From a virus, in IMG/VR virus record IMGVR_UViG_3300013132_004522, positions 1 through 39,518 of that record: a stretch of DNA of 39,518 nt; one strand, written 5' to 3'. The notes beneath the pieces were generated by a model. The model saw only the letters and a program-made list of their open reading frames with translations, made no database searches and was not told the origin of the DNA. Positions 9,886-19,321 of this stretch are shown here, piece by piece (within the stretch, counting starts at the first letter, position 1; the number at the start of each line of letters is the position of its first letter). A program made the position numbers and the translations under genes.

Positions 9886-11487
9886 ATGTTTAAAATACAA
9901 AATGAAACAACTGTTGAAAATATTAGCATACAAAATGTACCATCAGGAGGAGCTGTTGTTAGTCTGGACGGATCCTCATTAGATCCAGCTCCTTTTGTAA
10001 CACTATCTGTTGAACAATATAGGGTTGGTGATTTAATTATTGGTGGAGCATTAATAGTATCACTTAATGGTACAGTTTATACTACTGCCGGAGGATTTAG
10101 TGATATTGCTAGTCAATTAAAAGATAAATTTCAAACTATAGGACAAAAAGGAGATTGTGTTAATGTTAATGTTAATTGTAATGGAACAATTCTTGTTAAT
10201 GGTTATGGAACAATTAGATCGGTAAGTATTGATGAAGGACCAGAACCTAGTTGGACACAAGTGGCCGCATACTCTATGGAAGTAGAGTTATATGAAAATG
10301 AAGGTTCTTTAGTAGTTAATCCTAATACTTTAGCCAGTAGTTACGTTACCACAGGAGAAATTATTAAAGATTTATCTGAGTCTGTAACTCTTAATGTAGA
10401 TAGCGAAGCTTTTAGTTCGGATACTTTATCTGGTCAAAATATTGGTAAAGCTCACGTTAAATATAGTTTTAATATTAGTGCTACTGGTGGAGGAGTAGGA
10501 TGCTCATCATCAGTTAGTAAAAAAACAGGACTAGAAGCAGCAGAAGAGGTTGTTAAACGCAGACTATCCGCTTTGGAAAATGGTAATCTGATAACATCTC
10601 TAACTTCTCCAACTTCTATAAATAATGCATTATCGATCTATCATAATGGTCCTAAGTATATGCAAATTCGTAGTATGGATGCTGATCCAATTAGTGGAAC
10701 ATTAAGCGTATCTGGTGATTTAATACTAAGACCATCATCTTCTCCTTATCCTCAAGCTTTTATAGATGTTAGTATAGACTCTAGAGCAGAAACGACTCAG
10801 GTCGGTAGAACAGTAGTTATATCCGGAACCGTGGAAGGATTACATAATACATCTTTTAGTGATATTATTAGTAGTTCTAACTTTCATTCATCTGCAAATA
10901 AAATTGGTAATGCAGAAAGTGCGTACTCTGCATTAAGGGGTAATTTTTCCGCATTTGCTTCGGCATATGCAGCTAATACTATTTCGGACTCATCAGACTG
11001 TACTAGTGGAGGTCTTTTAGCTATATGTTCCAATTATATTGCTCCAACAGAATGCGGCATAAGACTCGTAAATAGAAGTGTAACCAGAAATTTTGGTTCT
11101 GGAACCATATCTTTTAATGAAGAGTATTCTACTGCTAGAAATTGTAGTATTCCCGGTGCGGCTAAAGTGGATACGGAAGTAACTCATACTTATCCTACCG
11201 ATGTTATAGCTGAATTTACTATACCTTTTAGAGGAGAACCATTAATACAAAATCTTGGCACAACCACTAAAGAAACTATTTCTGTTAATGTTAATGTTAC
11301 TGTAGAAAACCCAGGGTGTGATGTTAGAGATTTGAGTGGCGTTATAGGATGCGCTTTGGACGAAGCTGATGCTTTGGGTGCTAGCGAAGGAGCAGCAGGA
11401 TGGTATTTGACACAGCATAATGTTTCCAAAACTAATACTGGCACTCTTAGAGTAACTAAGGAATGGACCAAACCTTACTATTGTTAG
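9886..11487 (+). CDS. Virion structural protein, probable tail/baseplate component
   Basis: I do not recognise a named family. The 533-residue product is rich in beta-forming residues (Val, Ser, Thr, Gly) and has no charged coiled coils, signal peptide or membrane segment. It reads like an all-beta virion protein. Near residues 95-130 is a stretch of alternating Val/Asn with paired Cys, then a segment ending in PSWTQVAAYSMEVELYE that resembles beta-sandwich modules of tail proteins. Cysteines are frequent, including one as the last residue. The gene starts 16 bases after the tape measure stop, with AGGA about 10 bases upstream of the ATG, and it precedes three more structural genes, so a distal tail or baseplate role is likely from position. 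Confidence 0.6.
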   Translation: MFKIQNETTVENISIQNVPSGGAVVSLDGSSLDPAPFVTLSVEQYRVGDLIIGGALIVSLNGTVYTTAGGFSDIASQLKDKFQTIGQKGDCVNVNVNCNGTILVNGYGTIRSVSIDEGPEPSWTQVAAYSMEVELYENEGSLVVNPNTLASSYVTTGEIIKDLSESVTLNVDSEAFSSDTLSGQNIGKAHVKYSFNISATGGGVGCSSSVSKKTGLEAAEEVVKRRLSALENGNLITSLTSPTSINNALSIYHNGPKYMQIRSMDADPISGTLSVSGDLILRPSSSPYPQAFIDVSIDSRAETTQVGRTVVISGTVEGLHNTSFSDIISSSNFHSSANKIGNAESAYSALRGNFSAFASAYAANTISDSSDCTSGGLLAICSNYIAPTECGIRLVNRSVTRNFGSGTISFNEEYSTARNCSIPGAAKVDTEVTHTYPTDVIAEFTIPFRGEPLIQNLGTTTKETISVNVNVTVENPGCDVRDLSGVIGCALDEADALGASEGAAGWYLTQHNVSKTNTGTLRVTKEWTKPYYC

Positions 11488-11494
11488 TGGACAA

Positions 11495-13426
11495 ATGACT
11501 AAATCTTTATATACTATTACAGCTACTAATCCTAAGTGTATAGACCATAACAATGGAAGTATTCTGATCAACGACCTATCTTCTGGCCTACTATCTTTTG
11601 GTTGGCCTAATATATCATCTAATGCTAATATTTTAGATAATGGTAAATATATATCCAATCTTAGTTGTGGAACATATAACTTAAATATATATAATATATC
11701 TACTAAACAAAAAAGCACAGTGCCTATAGAATTAATCTGTGCTGAATTATTAAAAATGGATCTAGTAGCTGTAGAAGGTGATGTTTGTAGTAATGCGGTA
11801 AACCCAATGATTATTGAGTGGTCGGGAGGTATGCCACCATATTCTTTAGTAATTAATAATCATAAAATTAATAATATTCAAGATAATAACTATGTATATA
11901 ACATACATTCTAATTTAGAATACAATGTTTGTGTTTATGATAAAAATAAATGTTCAGTTTGTAGAAGCGACATCAAACATATTTCTAATCCTTTAAATAT
12001 ATCTGTACATTGGGACCCTATTCTTAATTACGGAGCCGAATCTTCTTTGGTAGAATGTAAGATTCATGGCGGATCAGAACCCTATAAAATAGCATGGTTT
12101 ATTAAAAATGACGATAAGCCTATTATTACAAATCATTTTAAACTGCATAATAAATTACAAGCTAATACATATAAAGTTATAGTTACAGATAATAATAATT
12201 GTGAAATAAGCAAAACTTTTACTATTAATAATCCTCAGCCCCTTAGTGTTACTACAAGAATTTTAAACGATTATAGTTCAATGGCTCTATATGATCCTGT
12301 TGAAGTAACTAGAATTCATAATCTATTACTTATTCCTAAAATTAAAACTAATCTAATATCTATTAATGAAACACAATCCATTACTATAAAACAAGGCGGT
12401 TCGGAGTATACTCAAAAAGTATGTATGGATTATGGAGAAACTATTATTGATGGTATTAGTTATTATTATTACTATATAACCCCAGGATTAAATATTAATA
12501 AATTATCAAAATTAAAGCTCATAATTAACGATATATCATATGATATTGATAATTTTTATAGCAAAAATAAAAATATCAAACTACTAATAGGATCATTAAT
12601 TTTACAAAATGATTATAGTTTTAATTTTAAAAATCAAGATCTAGTTGAAATCACCTGTGCCGAAGATCAAGTTATGACGCAGTTGTCTAGTGTGTATGTT
12701 AGAAGTGGTATGTATATTTCTAATAATTTATATACTATACTCAATCTTATTCATCCTGGAACAACTGACGCAAGCCCTATTAGCATAATCAATCATGATC
12801 AACAAGATAAAATATATATACAATCTTTAACTACTAAAAAAAATAAAAGACTGGGCTCAATAACATGTTATGTTTCCAACGGAGATCAAGCCTCACTAAA
12901 AGCTATTCTTAGTAATCAAAATAATGATATACTAGAAATACCCTTTAATAATAAGAATTATATTAATATAGAAAATTTAACATATGGAAACTATAGTTTA
13001 GTTATTAAAGACAAATTTAATACTGCCTCAATCTATAATAATAAACATATTGAAAATACAAAATTTATTTTTGAAATACTAAGCTCATTTGAAAACGAAA
13101 GAGAGATTTCAGCCCTTCATTCTGCGCAAATTTTTGGTATAAATTCTAGTTATTTAAATAGATATGATAATTCACCAAATAAACTATTGTTTACCAGTAC
13201 AGATTTTAAAAATGGGGTATTAATTAATATTAGTCCCATGGATGCTTGTTATAATATAATTGGCGATAATGTAGACATACAGGATTGTGGAGTAAAGGTT
13301 TTGGATCTTCCATACGGCAAGTACTCAATTACTCTATTCAAAATAGGATATAAAACTACTAAAATAGATTTTTTATACAATTCTCCGAAGGATTTAGTAA
13401 CAACAATCTTAGAAAAGGATATGTAA
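11495..13426 (+). CDS. Tail-associated protein with SprB-like/Ig-like repeats
   Basis: This 643-residue protein has at least three tandem modules resembling SprB repeats of Bacteroidota cell-surface adhesins: residues about 5-85 (Cys, then NGSI, ending in SCGTYNLNIYN), about 90-170 (WSGGMPPYSL) and about 169-252 (HGGSEPYKIAWF, then ANTYKVIVTDNNNCEI). Later segments such as YGNYSLVIKD (about 495) and YGKYSITLFK (about 625) repeat the closing strand. The middle is Asn/Ile/Tyr-rich. No enzyme motif is visible. The gene begins 7 bases after the preceding stop and 3 bases separate it from the next gene, so it belongs to the tail operon. A host-contact or fibre-like role is inferred from the adhesin-type modules. 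Confidence 0.55.
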   Translation: MTKSLYTITATNPKCIDHNNGSILINDLSSGLLSFGWPNISSNANILDNGKYISNLSCGTYNLNIYNISTKQKSTVPIELICAELLKMDLVAVEGDVCSNAVNPMIIEWSGGMPPYSLVINNHKINNIQDNNYVYNIHSNLEYNVCVYDKNKCSVCRSDIKHISNPLNISVHWDPILNYGAESSLVECKIHGGSEPYKIAWFIKNDDKPIITNHFKLHNKLQANTYKVIVTDNNNCEISKTFTINNPQPLSVTTRILNDYSSMALYDPVEVTRIHNLLLIPKIKTNLISINETQSITIKQGGSEYTQKVCMDYGETIIDGISYYYYYITPGLNINKLSKLKLIINDISYDIDNFYSKNKNIKLLIGSLILQNDYSFNFKNQDLVEITCAEDQVMTQLSSVYVRSGMYISNNLYTILNLIHPGTTDASPISIINHDQQDKIYIQSLTTKKNKRLGSITCYVSNGDQASLKAILSNQNNDILEIPFNNKNYINIENLTYGNYSLVIKDKFNTASIYNNKHIENTKFIFEILSSFENEREISALHSAQIFGINSSYLNRYDNSPNKLLFTSTDFKNGVLINISPMDACYNIIGDNVDIQDCGVKVLDLPYGKYSITLFKIGYKTTKIDFLYNSPKDLVTTILEKDM

Positions 13427-13429
13427 ATA

Positions 13430-14338
13430 ATGGCTAGTGTTAAGGTTTTTAATTGTGAAATTATTAGCGTTAGTTGTAATCTAGGTTTTGGAGGACAAGA
13501 ATCATCCCTTAGACTTCAATTAGTAGAGTCTTGTGGATTAGCTTATAATGGAGCATTAGGATGTGTTTATACAATAGTTATAGGTGGATTTTCTTTTACT
13601 GGAGTTTTAGCTGATCATACATATAATCAATCTTCCTCTGGTTTAGTTTGGGATGTGAGATTAACGGATGGAAGACAAAGTTTAAGTAACGTTGCGGTAA
13701 TTTTAAATGATTATTATTGTAATATCAATACTCCTAATTTAATTAATGTATTAGCTATACTAGAACCATCCGTTTGTAATCTTGGTTGTTCAGACTTTAT
13801 GTCATCTTTTAAGGATGATTTAGGTATTCCTATGCTATATATATTACAGGCTATTCAGGGTAAAACTTGTATTTTGCCAGTATGCGGAGTTACAATGTAT
13901 ATAGATGTTTCATCAGTAATAGCTATCTGTCCAGCTTATTTAAAAATTACTGATACTAGTAGTAATGTATTAAATATTATAGACCAAGCATGTAGTGAGG
14001 CCGGTTATGATTTTATGATAAATATTGTTGGTAATACTTTTACAGTAGTACCAATAGACAAAAAGAATAGTCCTCCTAGCGGAGCATTAGCTGCTTTTTT
14101 AAATGCTATAGCTGCTAGTTCGTGCGGGGGTCAAGGAACTATAGATTATAGATATGGTGAAGAAACAACATATGAGCCGAGTAAAAAATTAGTCATTGGT
14201 GATAATGTGCACTATTTAATGGTTGTTAATAAAAACGGAGATTGTACGGGTGCTCCCGGTACAGAGAGTGGAGGTAAGGGTAGCACATCGGATGATCCTT
14301 TAATGAATCCATCGGGCTCTCCACCTCCTTCTGCTTAA
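13430..14338 (+). CDS. Probable baseplate hub/tail-associated protein
   Basis: The 302-residue product opens with a beta-rich domain in which a conserved-looking block (YTIVIGGFSFTGVLADHTYN, then SGLVWDVRLTDGRQSLSNV) suggests a tail hub-like fold. This layout, a short N-terminal module that shapes a peptide or glycan-facing surface, occurs in phage tail hub proteins, but I cannot name the family. About 14 cysteines are spread through the chain, unusual for a cytoplasmic protein of this size. The C-terminal 30 residues are Gly/Ser/Pro-rich and look flexible. AAGGA lies about 10 bases before the ATG, and the gene starts 3 bases after the upstream stop. Function is inferred from position and pattern only. 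Confidence 0.5.
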   Translation: MASVKVFNCEIISVSCNLGFGGQESSLRLQLVESCGLAYNGALGCVYTIVIGGFSFTGVLADHTYNQSSSGLVWDVRLTDGRQSLSNVAVILNDYYCNINTPNLINVLAILEPSVCNLGCSDFMSSFKDDLGIPMLYILQAIQGKTCILPVCGVTMYIDVSSVIAICPAYLKITDTSSNVLNIIDQACSEAGYDFMINIVGNTFTVVPIDKKNSPPSGALAAFLNAIAASSCGGQGTIDYRYGEETTYEPSKKLVIGDNVHYLMVVNKNGDCTGAPGTESGGKGSTSDDPLMNPSGSPPPSA

Positions 14339-14356
14339 GAAATTAAGGATTTTTAT

Positions 14357-17300
14357 ATGTCATGTACAGTATATCAATATCTCGGAGAAAGACTTTCTTA
14401 TACAGGATTAGAGGTATATTATACTGAGCCGGATAATATTTTAAAAGAAGATTTTGATTGTTCACTACTTAGTCAAAGTTTAGAATTAGATTTTACAACA
14501 TTTAAGTTAACAGAATTAGAATTGCTTTCTAGTTCTAATCTTACAACATGGCTTCAATATTGTGCCAGACATTCTGAAGACGAACCAGATATTCTGGGAG
14601 TTAAAGTTTTTAGATTCTTAACAGGCGACGGATTCGGAGAATTTATTAGTAGTGTTACACAAATATTTGATAATCTACTAAACCGCTCTGATGTTACTGG
14701 ATCTCTTGAGTCTTTTATAAAGCAGAAAGAGCCTGATATAAGGGCGAAATTAGAAATTGCCAGGAGTTGGTTAAATAATATATATGAAGAGTATTATGGT
14801 CAAAAATATCTAATACAGGTAGGCAATTCTAGCGTCGGTGTTTGTATTAAAGATCGGTATGGTAATCAACCATCTGGTAATGTTAAAGTTGAATCAGACG
14901 GTGGTATTTTTTACTCTTCTGACTCCCCCTCAACTGCTGGAGGATGGTTACCTAAAAATCAAAGTCAGATTATGGGACTAGGTGTTGGAACAGAACTGAA
15001 TTCTTTTACAGAAACTGATGGTAGAATAGGATGTTTCGTAAAATTTAACCAGGCTAATCAGCTATCCAAATATGGATTAACTTGGGACATAGACTTGAGT
15101 AAACTAGGAGATGATAATTTTTTTAAAAGATCTGCTGACAGTGATATATATCTTAAAGCAAGTGTAGATCCAGCGTTGTATCAAATAGATGGTAATCAAT
15201 ACGTATTAATTACTTTGAGTAGTAGGGCAGAGTTAAAAATAGCTCCTGGTGAAGAAGATTGTCCTGGTCTTTTGGAGAGTGTTGGAGCTGTAGCGATAAT
15301 GGTGTTACATGGTGCAGATGCTTATAGGGAATCATTATCGAATATGATATGTGGTGATGGAGACGGTACAGTAAGTGGCACTAGTTTACTTCATAGTAAT
15401 TTAAATCATAACAATATGAATCCTATCGCTATAAGTCCAGATAGTTTTTGTATTCCATTTAAAAGTAATTTATTTACTTATGGGCCATGGTTTTATCAAT
15501 CCAATCCAGTTGGACTTACTCAAGTTGAGACAAATAAAGAATTAGCTCCATGGAATTTTGCTAATTTACAAAATACTGGATACGATATTATGAATTACTA
15601 TGGTAACTTAATAGCACAAGATGGACCAAAAGCACTACAGAAACAAGAGAGTGGATCTATTACTGTGGCTTCTTTACCATCTTATAGCATAGGCTATATT
15701 GTTGGATCGAATGCGGCAACACTCACAGATCTTCAAATAAATATAGGAGAAAGTGGATATACAACAGCATATAATTTTCAAACTTATGCTCCCAAATTTG
15801 GTCAACCTGGTAGATATTTAAGTGATTTGTGGAGTAGAAACTATAAATCTATGTCTTATTTACATAAGTTTATGAAGGAGCAGAATCTTGAGCTTAAAAA
15901 TTTATTAAATAGAACATCCTCCGAACTACAAAAACAAAGGGCTATCAGAAAATTAATACCAGGAACTAGTACAGATGTTATAACGGTAGGTGTTCCTGGT
16001 GGTACTCCTGGAACAACTGCCAGTAAAACTCCTCATATGATGTTGTTCGGTGGATATAAAATGGAGAAAAATAAAGCACAGATTCTTGGTGGAGGTGAAG
16101 AATGTGTTTCTGTTGATCTATCAAACATATCCGAGTGTAATTGTCTTTCCAATCCCCAGCTCGGCTCAGCCCCTCCGGGTTCTGTACAATCTTTAGGTAA
16201 TAATCTAATTAATATACCTCAAACTGTAACAGAAAGTGATATGAGTAATGTATGGTATAAACAAAGAGCAAATAATTTTCAAAGAATATCAATTACCACA
16301 TTAGATCTTTTATTTGGTTCCATTAGTACTAATCAACAACATGATGATAATGCTGAATTACCAAGATTAGCTTTATACCAAAATTATGATTGCGGTTATT
16401 CTGAATTTTCTAATAAAAACACAACATTTTTAGGTGATGGTAAAACTCCCAATTCTAGAACAAGATCAGAAATACCTCCATTTCATTTTGATGATATTTT
16501 ACAATATGATTTACCTATTCATCAAATGTATTTAAATAGCGTAACATCTAGTGCTATGCTAGGTAATTGGGACGGTAGAAAAAATGCTAGTACGCAAGGA
16601 TTTGTTACTAATATTATAGCATATGGACCATCGTCAGAAAATTTTGATATAAATAATAGCGAAGAGAGTAGAGATAAACAACAGAGAGAAACTAATTTTA
16701 GATATAGTGTATTAAGGGGTCCTCTAAGTTTACAAGCTTGGGGATATGATACTTCTGGTAAGCCTATTCCAAATGCTATCGATGCTGCTGATCAAGCAGA
16801 AAAGGGTAGATTTAGAAGACGCGGTCTCCAGGATAAGTTTTTAAAAGACTGGCTCTCCAACCCAAAAACGTGGCCTGCTGGACCAATAGATCTAAGGTGG
16901 GACAGAGAAAGGGGGGTTTGGGTATCTCCGCCATCCAACAAAATTGTTGTTGCTAGGCTATTAACCGATTTACAAAAGTTTGGTGTTGCGGAGGCCGAAT
17001 TAATAGATCCAGAGGCTGGAGGAATAAGATTTTATGAAGAGTATGATATTTGGTCACAACAAGGAGCTAATATTAAAGGGTCCATACACAAAGCTAAAAT
17101 TAAAGTTTATGACTTTTTAGGGGTTAAATTATGTAAATGTGATTATATATATGCTTATTATGATGATAACAGATATATTGTATTAGAAAGTAATAGAGCC
17201 TATAAAGATCCAAATGAGTCTTGCTGTGCAACAACTACTGTTACCCAACCAACTCCGACAAAAGTTACTCAACCAACTCAGCCAACAAAACCACCAACAC

Positions 17301-17470
17301 CAACATCTTGTTGGTGCAATTTAGAATGTCTTAAAACCTTATCTAATTTTAAGGAAGGAAAACATCAGGCCCTTGTACACAAACAAGAAAACAATGGGCC
17401 TGATTGTTTGGTTTGGGAGGATATAGTTGAGTGCTATACCCCGCCACCAAACTTCTATCAAAACCCATAA
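14357..17470 (+). CDS. Large virion structural protein, probable baseplate/tail protein
   Basis: This 1037-residue protein has no recognised catalytic motif. The N-terminal 170 residues are mixed helical; the middle has beta-rich blocks, including one around residue 465 with LTDLQINIGESGYTTAYNFQ followed by a helical stretch of about 70 residues. Similar blocks occur in large tail proteins of other phages. Near residue 845 is IDLRWDRERGVW, followed by beta strands. The last 90 residues hold a Thr/Pro-rich linker (about 960-985) leading to a Cys-containing tail with CWCNLEC. It is the last gene of the + block, with AAGGA 7 bases before its ATG, and its TAA abuts the stop of the opposing gene. 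Baseplate or adhesin roles are both possible. Confidence 0.55.
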   Translation: MSCTVYQYLGERLSYTGLEVYYTEPDNILKEDFDCSLLSQSLELDFTTFKLTELELLSSSNLTTWLQYCARHSEDEPDILGVKVFRFLTGDGFGEFISSVTQIFDNLLNRSDVTGSLESFIKQKEPDIRAKLEIARSWLNNIYEEYYGQKYLIQVGNSSVGVCIKDRYGNQPSGNVKVESDGGIFYSSDSPSTAGGWLPKNQSQIMGLGVGTELNSFTETDGRIGCFVKFNQANQLSKYGLTWDIDLSKLGDDNFFKRSADSDIYLKASVDPALYQIDGNQYVLITLSSRAELKIAPGEEDCPGLLESVGAVAIMVLHGADAYRESLSNMICGDGDGTVSGTSLLHSNLNHNNMNPIAISPDSFCIPFKSNLFTYGPWFYQSNPVGLTQVETNKELAPWNFANLQNTGYDIMNYYGNLIAQDGPKALQKQESGSITVASLPSYSIGYIVGSNAATLTDLQINIGESGYTTAYNFQTYAPKFGQPGRYLSDLWSRNYKSMSYLHKFMKEQNLELKNLLNRTSSELQKQRAIRKLIPGTSTDVITVGVPGGTPGTTASKTPHMMLFGGYKMEKNKAQILGGGEECVSVDLSNISECNCLSNPQLGSAPPGSVQSLGNNLINIPQTVTESDMSNVWYKQRANNFQRISITTLDLLFGSISTNQQHDDNAELPRLALYQNYDCGYSEFSNKNTTFLGDGKTPNSRTRSEIPPFHFDDILQYDLPIHQMYLNSVTSSAMLGNWDGRKNASTQGFVTNIIAYGPSSENFDINNSEESRDKQQRETNFRYSVLRGPLSLQAWGYDTSGKPIPNAIDAADQAEKGRFRRRGLQDKFLKDWLSNPKTWPAGPIDLRWDRERGVWVSPPSNKIVVARLLTDLQKFGVAEAELIDPEAGGIRFYEEYDIWSQQGANIKGSIHKAKIKVYDFLGVKLCKCDYIYAYYDDNRYIVLESNRAYKDPNESCCATTTVTQPTPTKVTQPTQPTKPPTPTSCWCNLECLKTLSNFKEGKHQALVHKQENNGPDCLVWEDIVECYTPPPNFYQNP

Positions 17471-17800
17471 TTATTCTTTATCTTTAGTTGGTTGCCACTT
17501 ATGCCATCCTTTATTTGGTAACCAATTATTATCATCGTCTTTTCTTTTGGGAAATAGTGTTCCACCTTTTTTATGTTGACCAAACGCTAAAACAGCTCCG
17601 CAATCATTACATCTTAGCTCATAATAATCATTACCATCTACATTTCTAACCACAAATCGTAGATTAACACTACCACACAATCCACATTTCTCTTCGGCAA
17701 ATATTTCTTGAATAGTAGCTAATTCCTTAAAAATTTCTTTCTGTCCAGCTCCTTCTAATTCGAATTCTAATTTATCTCCAACTTTATATTTTACTTTCAT
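17471..17800 (-). CDS. Small zinc-ribbon protein, function unknown
   Basis: The 109-residue protein has two CxxC pairs (Cys39/Cys42 and Cys64/Cys67) about 22 residues apart, the usual layout of a zinc ribbon. The N-terminus (KVGDKLEFELEG) looks like a small beta domain, and the C-terminus is Lys/Trp-rich and polar. The ATG overlaps the stop of the upstream gene as ATGA, and TGGAG lies 6 bases upstream, so the two genes are probably translationally coupled. It is the last gene of the - block. A nucleic-acid-binding role is possible but not shown. Confidence 0.65.
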   Translation of the reverse strand: MKVKYKVGDKLEFELEGAGQKEIFKELATIQEIFAEEKCGLCGSVNLRFVVRNVDGNDYYELRCNDCGAVLAFGQHKKGGTLFPKRKDDDNNWLPNKGWHKWQPTKDKE

Positions 17801-18534
17801 GTTATGCTCCAGTTTGTACTATATCCTTTGATATTGTCAGGAATGTCATCAACCTTTTGTTGGTAAGATGATAATTCTCTTATAATAGATAGAGCATCCT
17901 GATGCAAGACATCTCTTACATTACCCTTTATTCCTAATTTATCGCATAAAGATATAACATTTATATCTAATCTTTTAGCTATAACATCTATAAAATTAAT
18001 TTGATTATTAGTAATTTTAGTAACATTATCTGAATGAATATCATCCTCTATATTTTCGGAAATTTCTTCAGCAGCAACAACCTTCCTCAATCTCATCGCC
18101 CTGCGTAAAGCCCTGCCCTCTGCCCTGGTTTCTGCAACGGCGACGGGGTGATTTCTATATACCTTATCACAGTTACCCCAATATACATCTGCTGATCCAT
18201 TTACTGTTTTTATCTTACATGATTCTGGAAGATCAGGATTATTGTCGTACCATGTCAAAGAATATACTACTGTTGCTCTTTTTTCATTAGATGGCTCAGG
18301 CGATTGCACAACGGTGCTATCATTTTGAATTACTATACCATTCATAACTTTTTCAAATACTCTTCTTAAACCATCGGTAGTTGGATTGCCTTTGATTTTT
18401 TCATCTTCGGATAATTCTGATAATACATAATCAGTCCATTCAATATCACTAATGTTCACTTTAGTTTTTGTTTGTGTATTTTCAACAATATCCGATTCTT
18501 CTGTAGTAGGTTCCATATTTTTAACCTTGGGCAT
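17797..18534 (-). CDS. Candidate single-strand annealing (Rad52/ERF-like) recombination protein
   Basis: The 245-residue protein has a disordered acidic/Thr N-terminus (1-30), a central domain (about 30-150) with beta strands around TVVYSLTWYD and VNGSADVYWG followed by a helix with AVAETRAEGRALRRAMRL (about 130-147), and a C-terminal helical module (about 168-230) beginning ITNNQINFIDVIAKRL. The Ala-Glu-x-Arg-Ala-x-Gly-Arg-Ala helix plus a C-terminal Thr/Gln helical module is the pattern of phage annealing proteins of the Rad52/ERF type; the match is by pattern only. AGGAG lies 6 bases before the ATG. The start overlaps the upstream nuclease gene by 14 bases. The phage also encodes a RecA-type recombinase, so an annealing protein would supplement it. 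Confidence 0.4.
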   Translation of the reverse strand: MPKVKNMEPTTEESDIVENTQTKTKVNISDIEWTDYVLSELSEDEKIKGNPTTDGLRRVFEKVMNGIVIQNDSTVVQSPEPSNEKRATVVYSLTWYDNNPDLPESCKIKTVNGSADVYWGNCDKVYRNHPVAVAETRAEGRALRRAMRLRKVVAAEEISENIEDDIHSDNVTKITNNQINFIDVIAKRLDINVISLCDKLGIKGNVRDVLHQDALSIIRELSSYQQKVDDIPDNIKGYSTNWSIT

Positions 18535-19321
18535 CTGAGTCTCCTATTTCTATAGTATTAGTTGTTTTGTCTTTTGTTAGTAATTGTATAGCATCTTTTA
18601 GATTATCACAGATTAATAATGCTCTTGCTTTTGAAAAGTCTTTGGTTTGTCTGATCCTAATAAGCTTATATCCCTTTCCGAGAATGAGTCCAGTTTTCTT
18701 TTTGTCATACGAGATGTTTTTGGCTAAAGCATCCTCTCCCCACACTGGGGCAAAATGGGATGGCCCATCTATTTCGATTGCTATATTTAGTGTTGGTAAA
18801 AATATATCTATTTGTAGTTTGGTATTAGCTAATATTTGTTCTTTATGAAATTCAGTTTTGAAACCATTATCTATTAGATAATTAAGTACAAAATGCTCTA
18901 ATTTGGAGCCAACTTTACTGGTTTTTCTAACCGCTAGATTAGCTTTTTGTAACATATTCATCTTTTCATCATCACTTTTTTGATCCCAAAGTTTTTGAGC
19001 GACTATTCTTTTTTGTTTGATTTGACTCTCATCCATACCCTCCCAACTCTTCATTACTCCTAGTCCTATATTTTGTTTTTCTTCTTCGGTTCTTATTTTA
19101 CCCTTTGTTGGGTGTTGTATTCTACCTGTTTGTAAAGCATTTTTTTGAGCCTCAGATTTATTCTTTCTTTTTATACCAAGTTTTTTAGCGTCTCTTAGTA
19201 TTTTGTTAGCATATGTATTATATTTGCTAGCAATATCCTTAAAACTTAAATTTTCTTCCCAATATAGTTTATTGATAAGATTTGCTTTGGCTTCATCGGA
19301 AAGATCATCATAGTTCTTCAT
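18521..19321 (-). CDS. Vsr/DUF559-like nuclease with HTH and NUMOD-like region, probable homing endonuclease
   Basis: The 266-residue protein has an N-terminal helix-turn-helix-like region (about 14-50), a helical linker (about 70-130) with GKIRTEEEKQNIGLGV that resembles the NUMOD3 DNA-binding motifs of phage homing endonucleases, and a C-terminal nuclease domain (about 138-235). That domain has Glu142, Asp172 in LQIDIFLP, and EIDGPSH (Glu183, Asp185, His189), followed by Lys207-209 and KLIRIRQ, the arrangement of Vsr-like/DUF559 PD-(D/E)XK enzymes. I infer a free-standing homing endonuclease. AGGG lies about 9 bases before the ATG. It overlaps the downstream gene by 14 bases, showing that it is embedded in the operon rather than loosely inserted. 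Confidence 0.65.
   Translation of the reverse strand: MKNYDDLSDEAKANLINKLYWEENLSFKDIASKYNTYANKILRDAKKLGIKRKNKSEAQKNALQTGRIQHPTKGKIRTEEEKQNIGLGVMKSWEGMDESQIKQKRIVAQKLWDQKSDDEKMNMLQKANLAVRKTSKVGSKLEHFVLNYLIDNGFKTEFHKEQILANTKLQIDIFLPTLNIAIEIDGPSHFAPVWGEDALAKNISYDKKKTGLILGKGYKLIRIRQTKDFSKARALLICDNLKDAIQLLTKDKTTNTIEIGDSDAQG

Noticed and set aside
11242-11718. Antisense frame of 158 residues spanning two structural genes
   Set aside because: It crosses the end of one gene and start of another with strong + strand coding, and has no recognisable domain.
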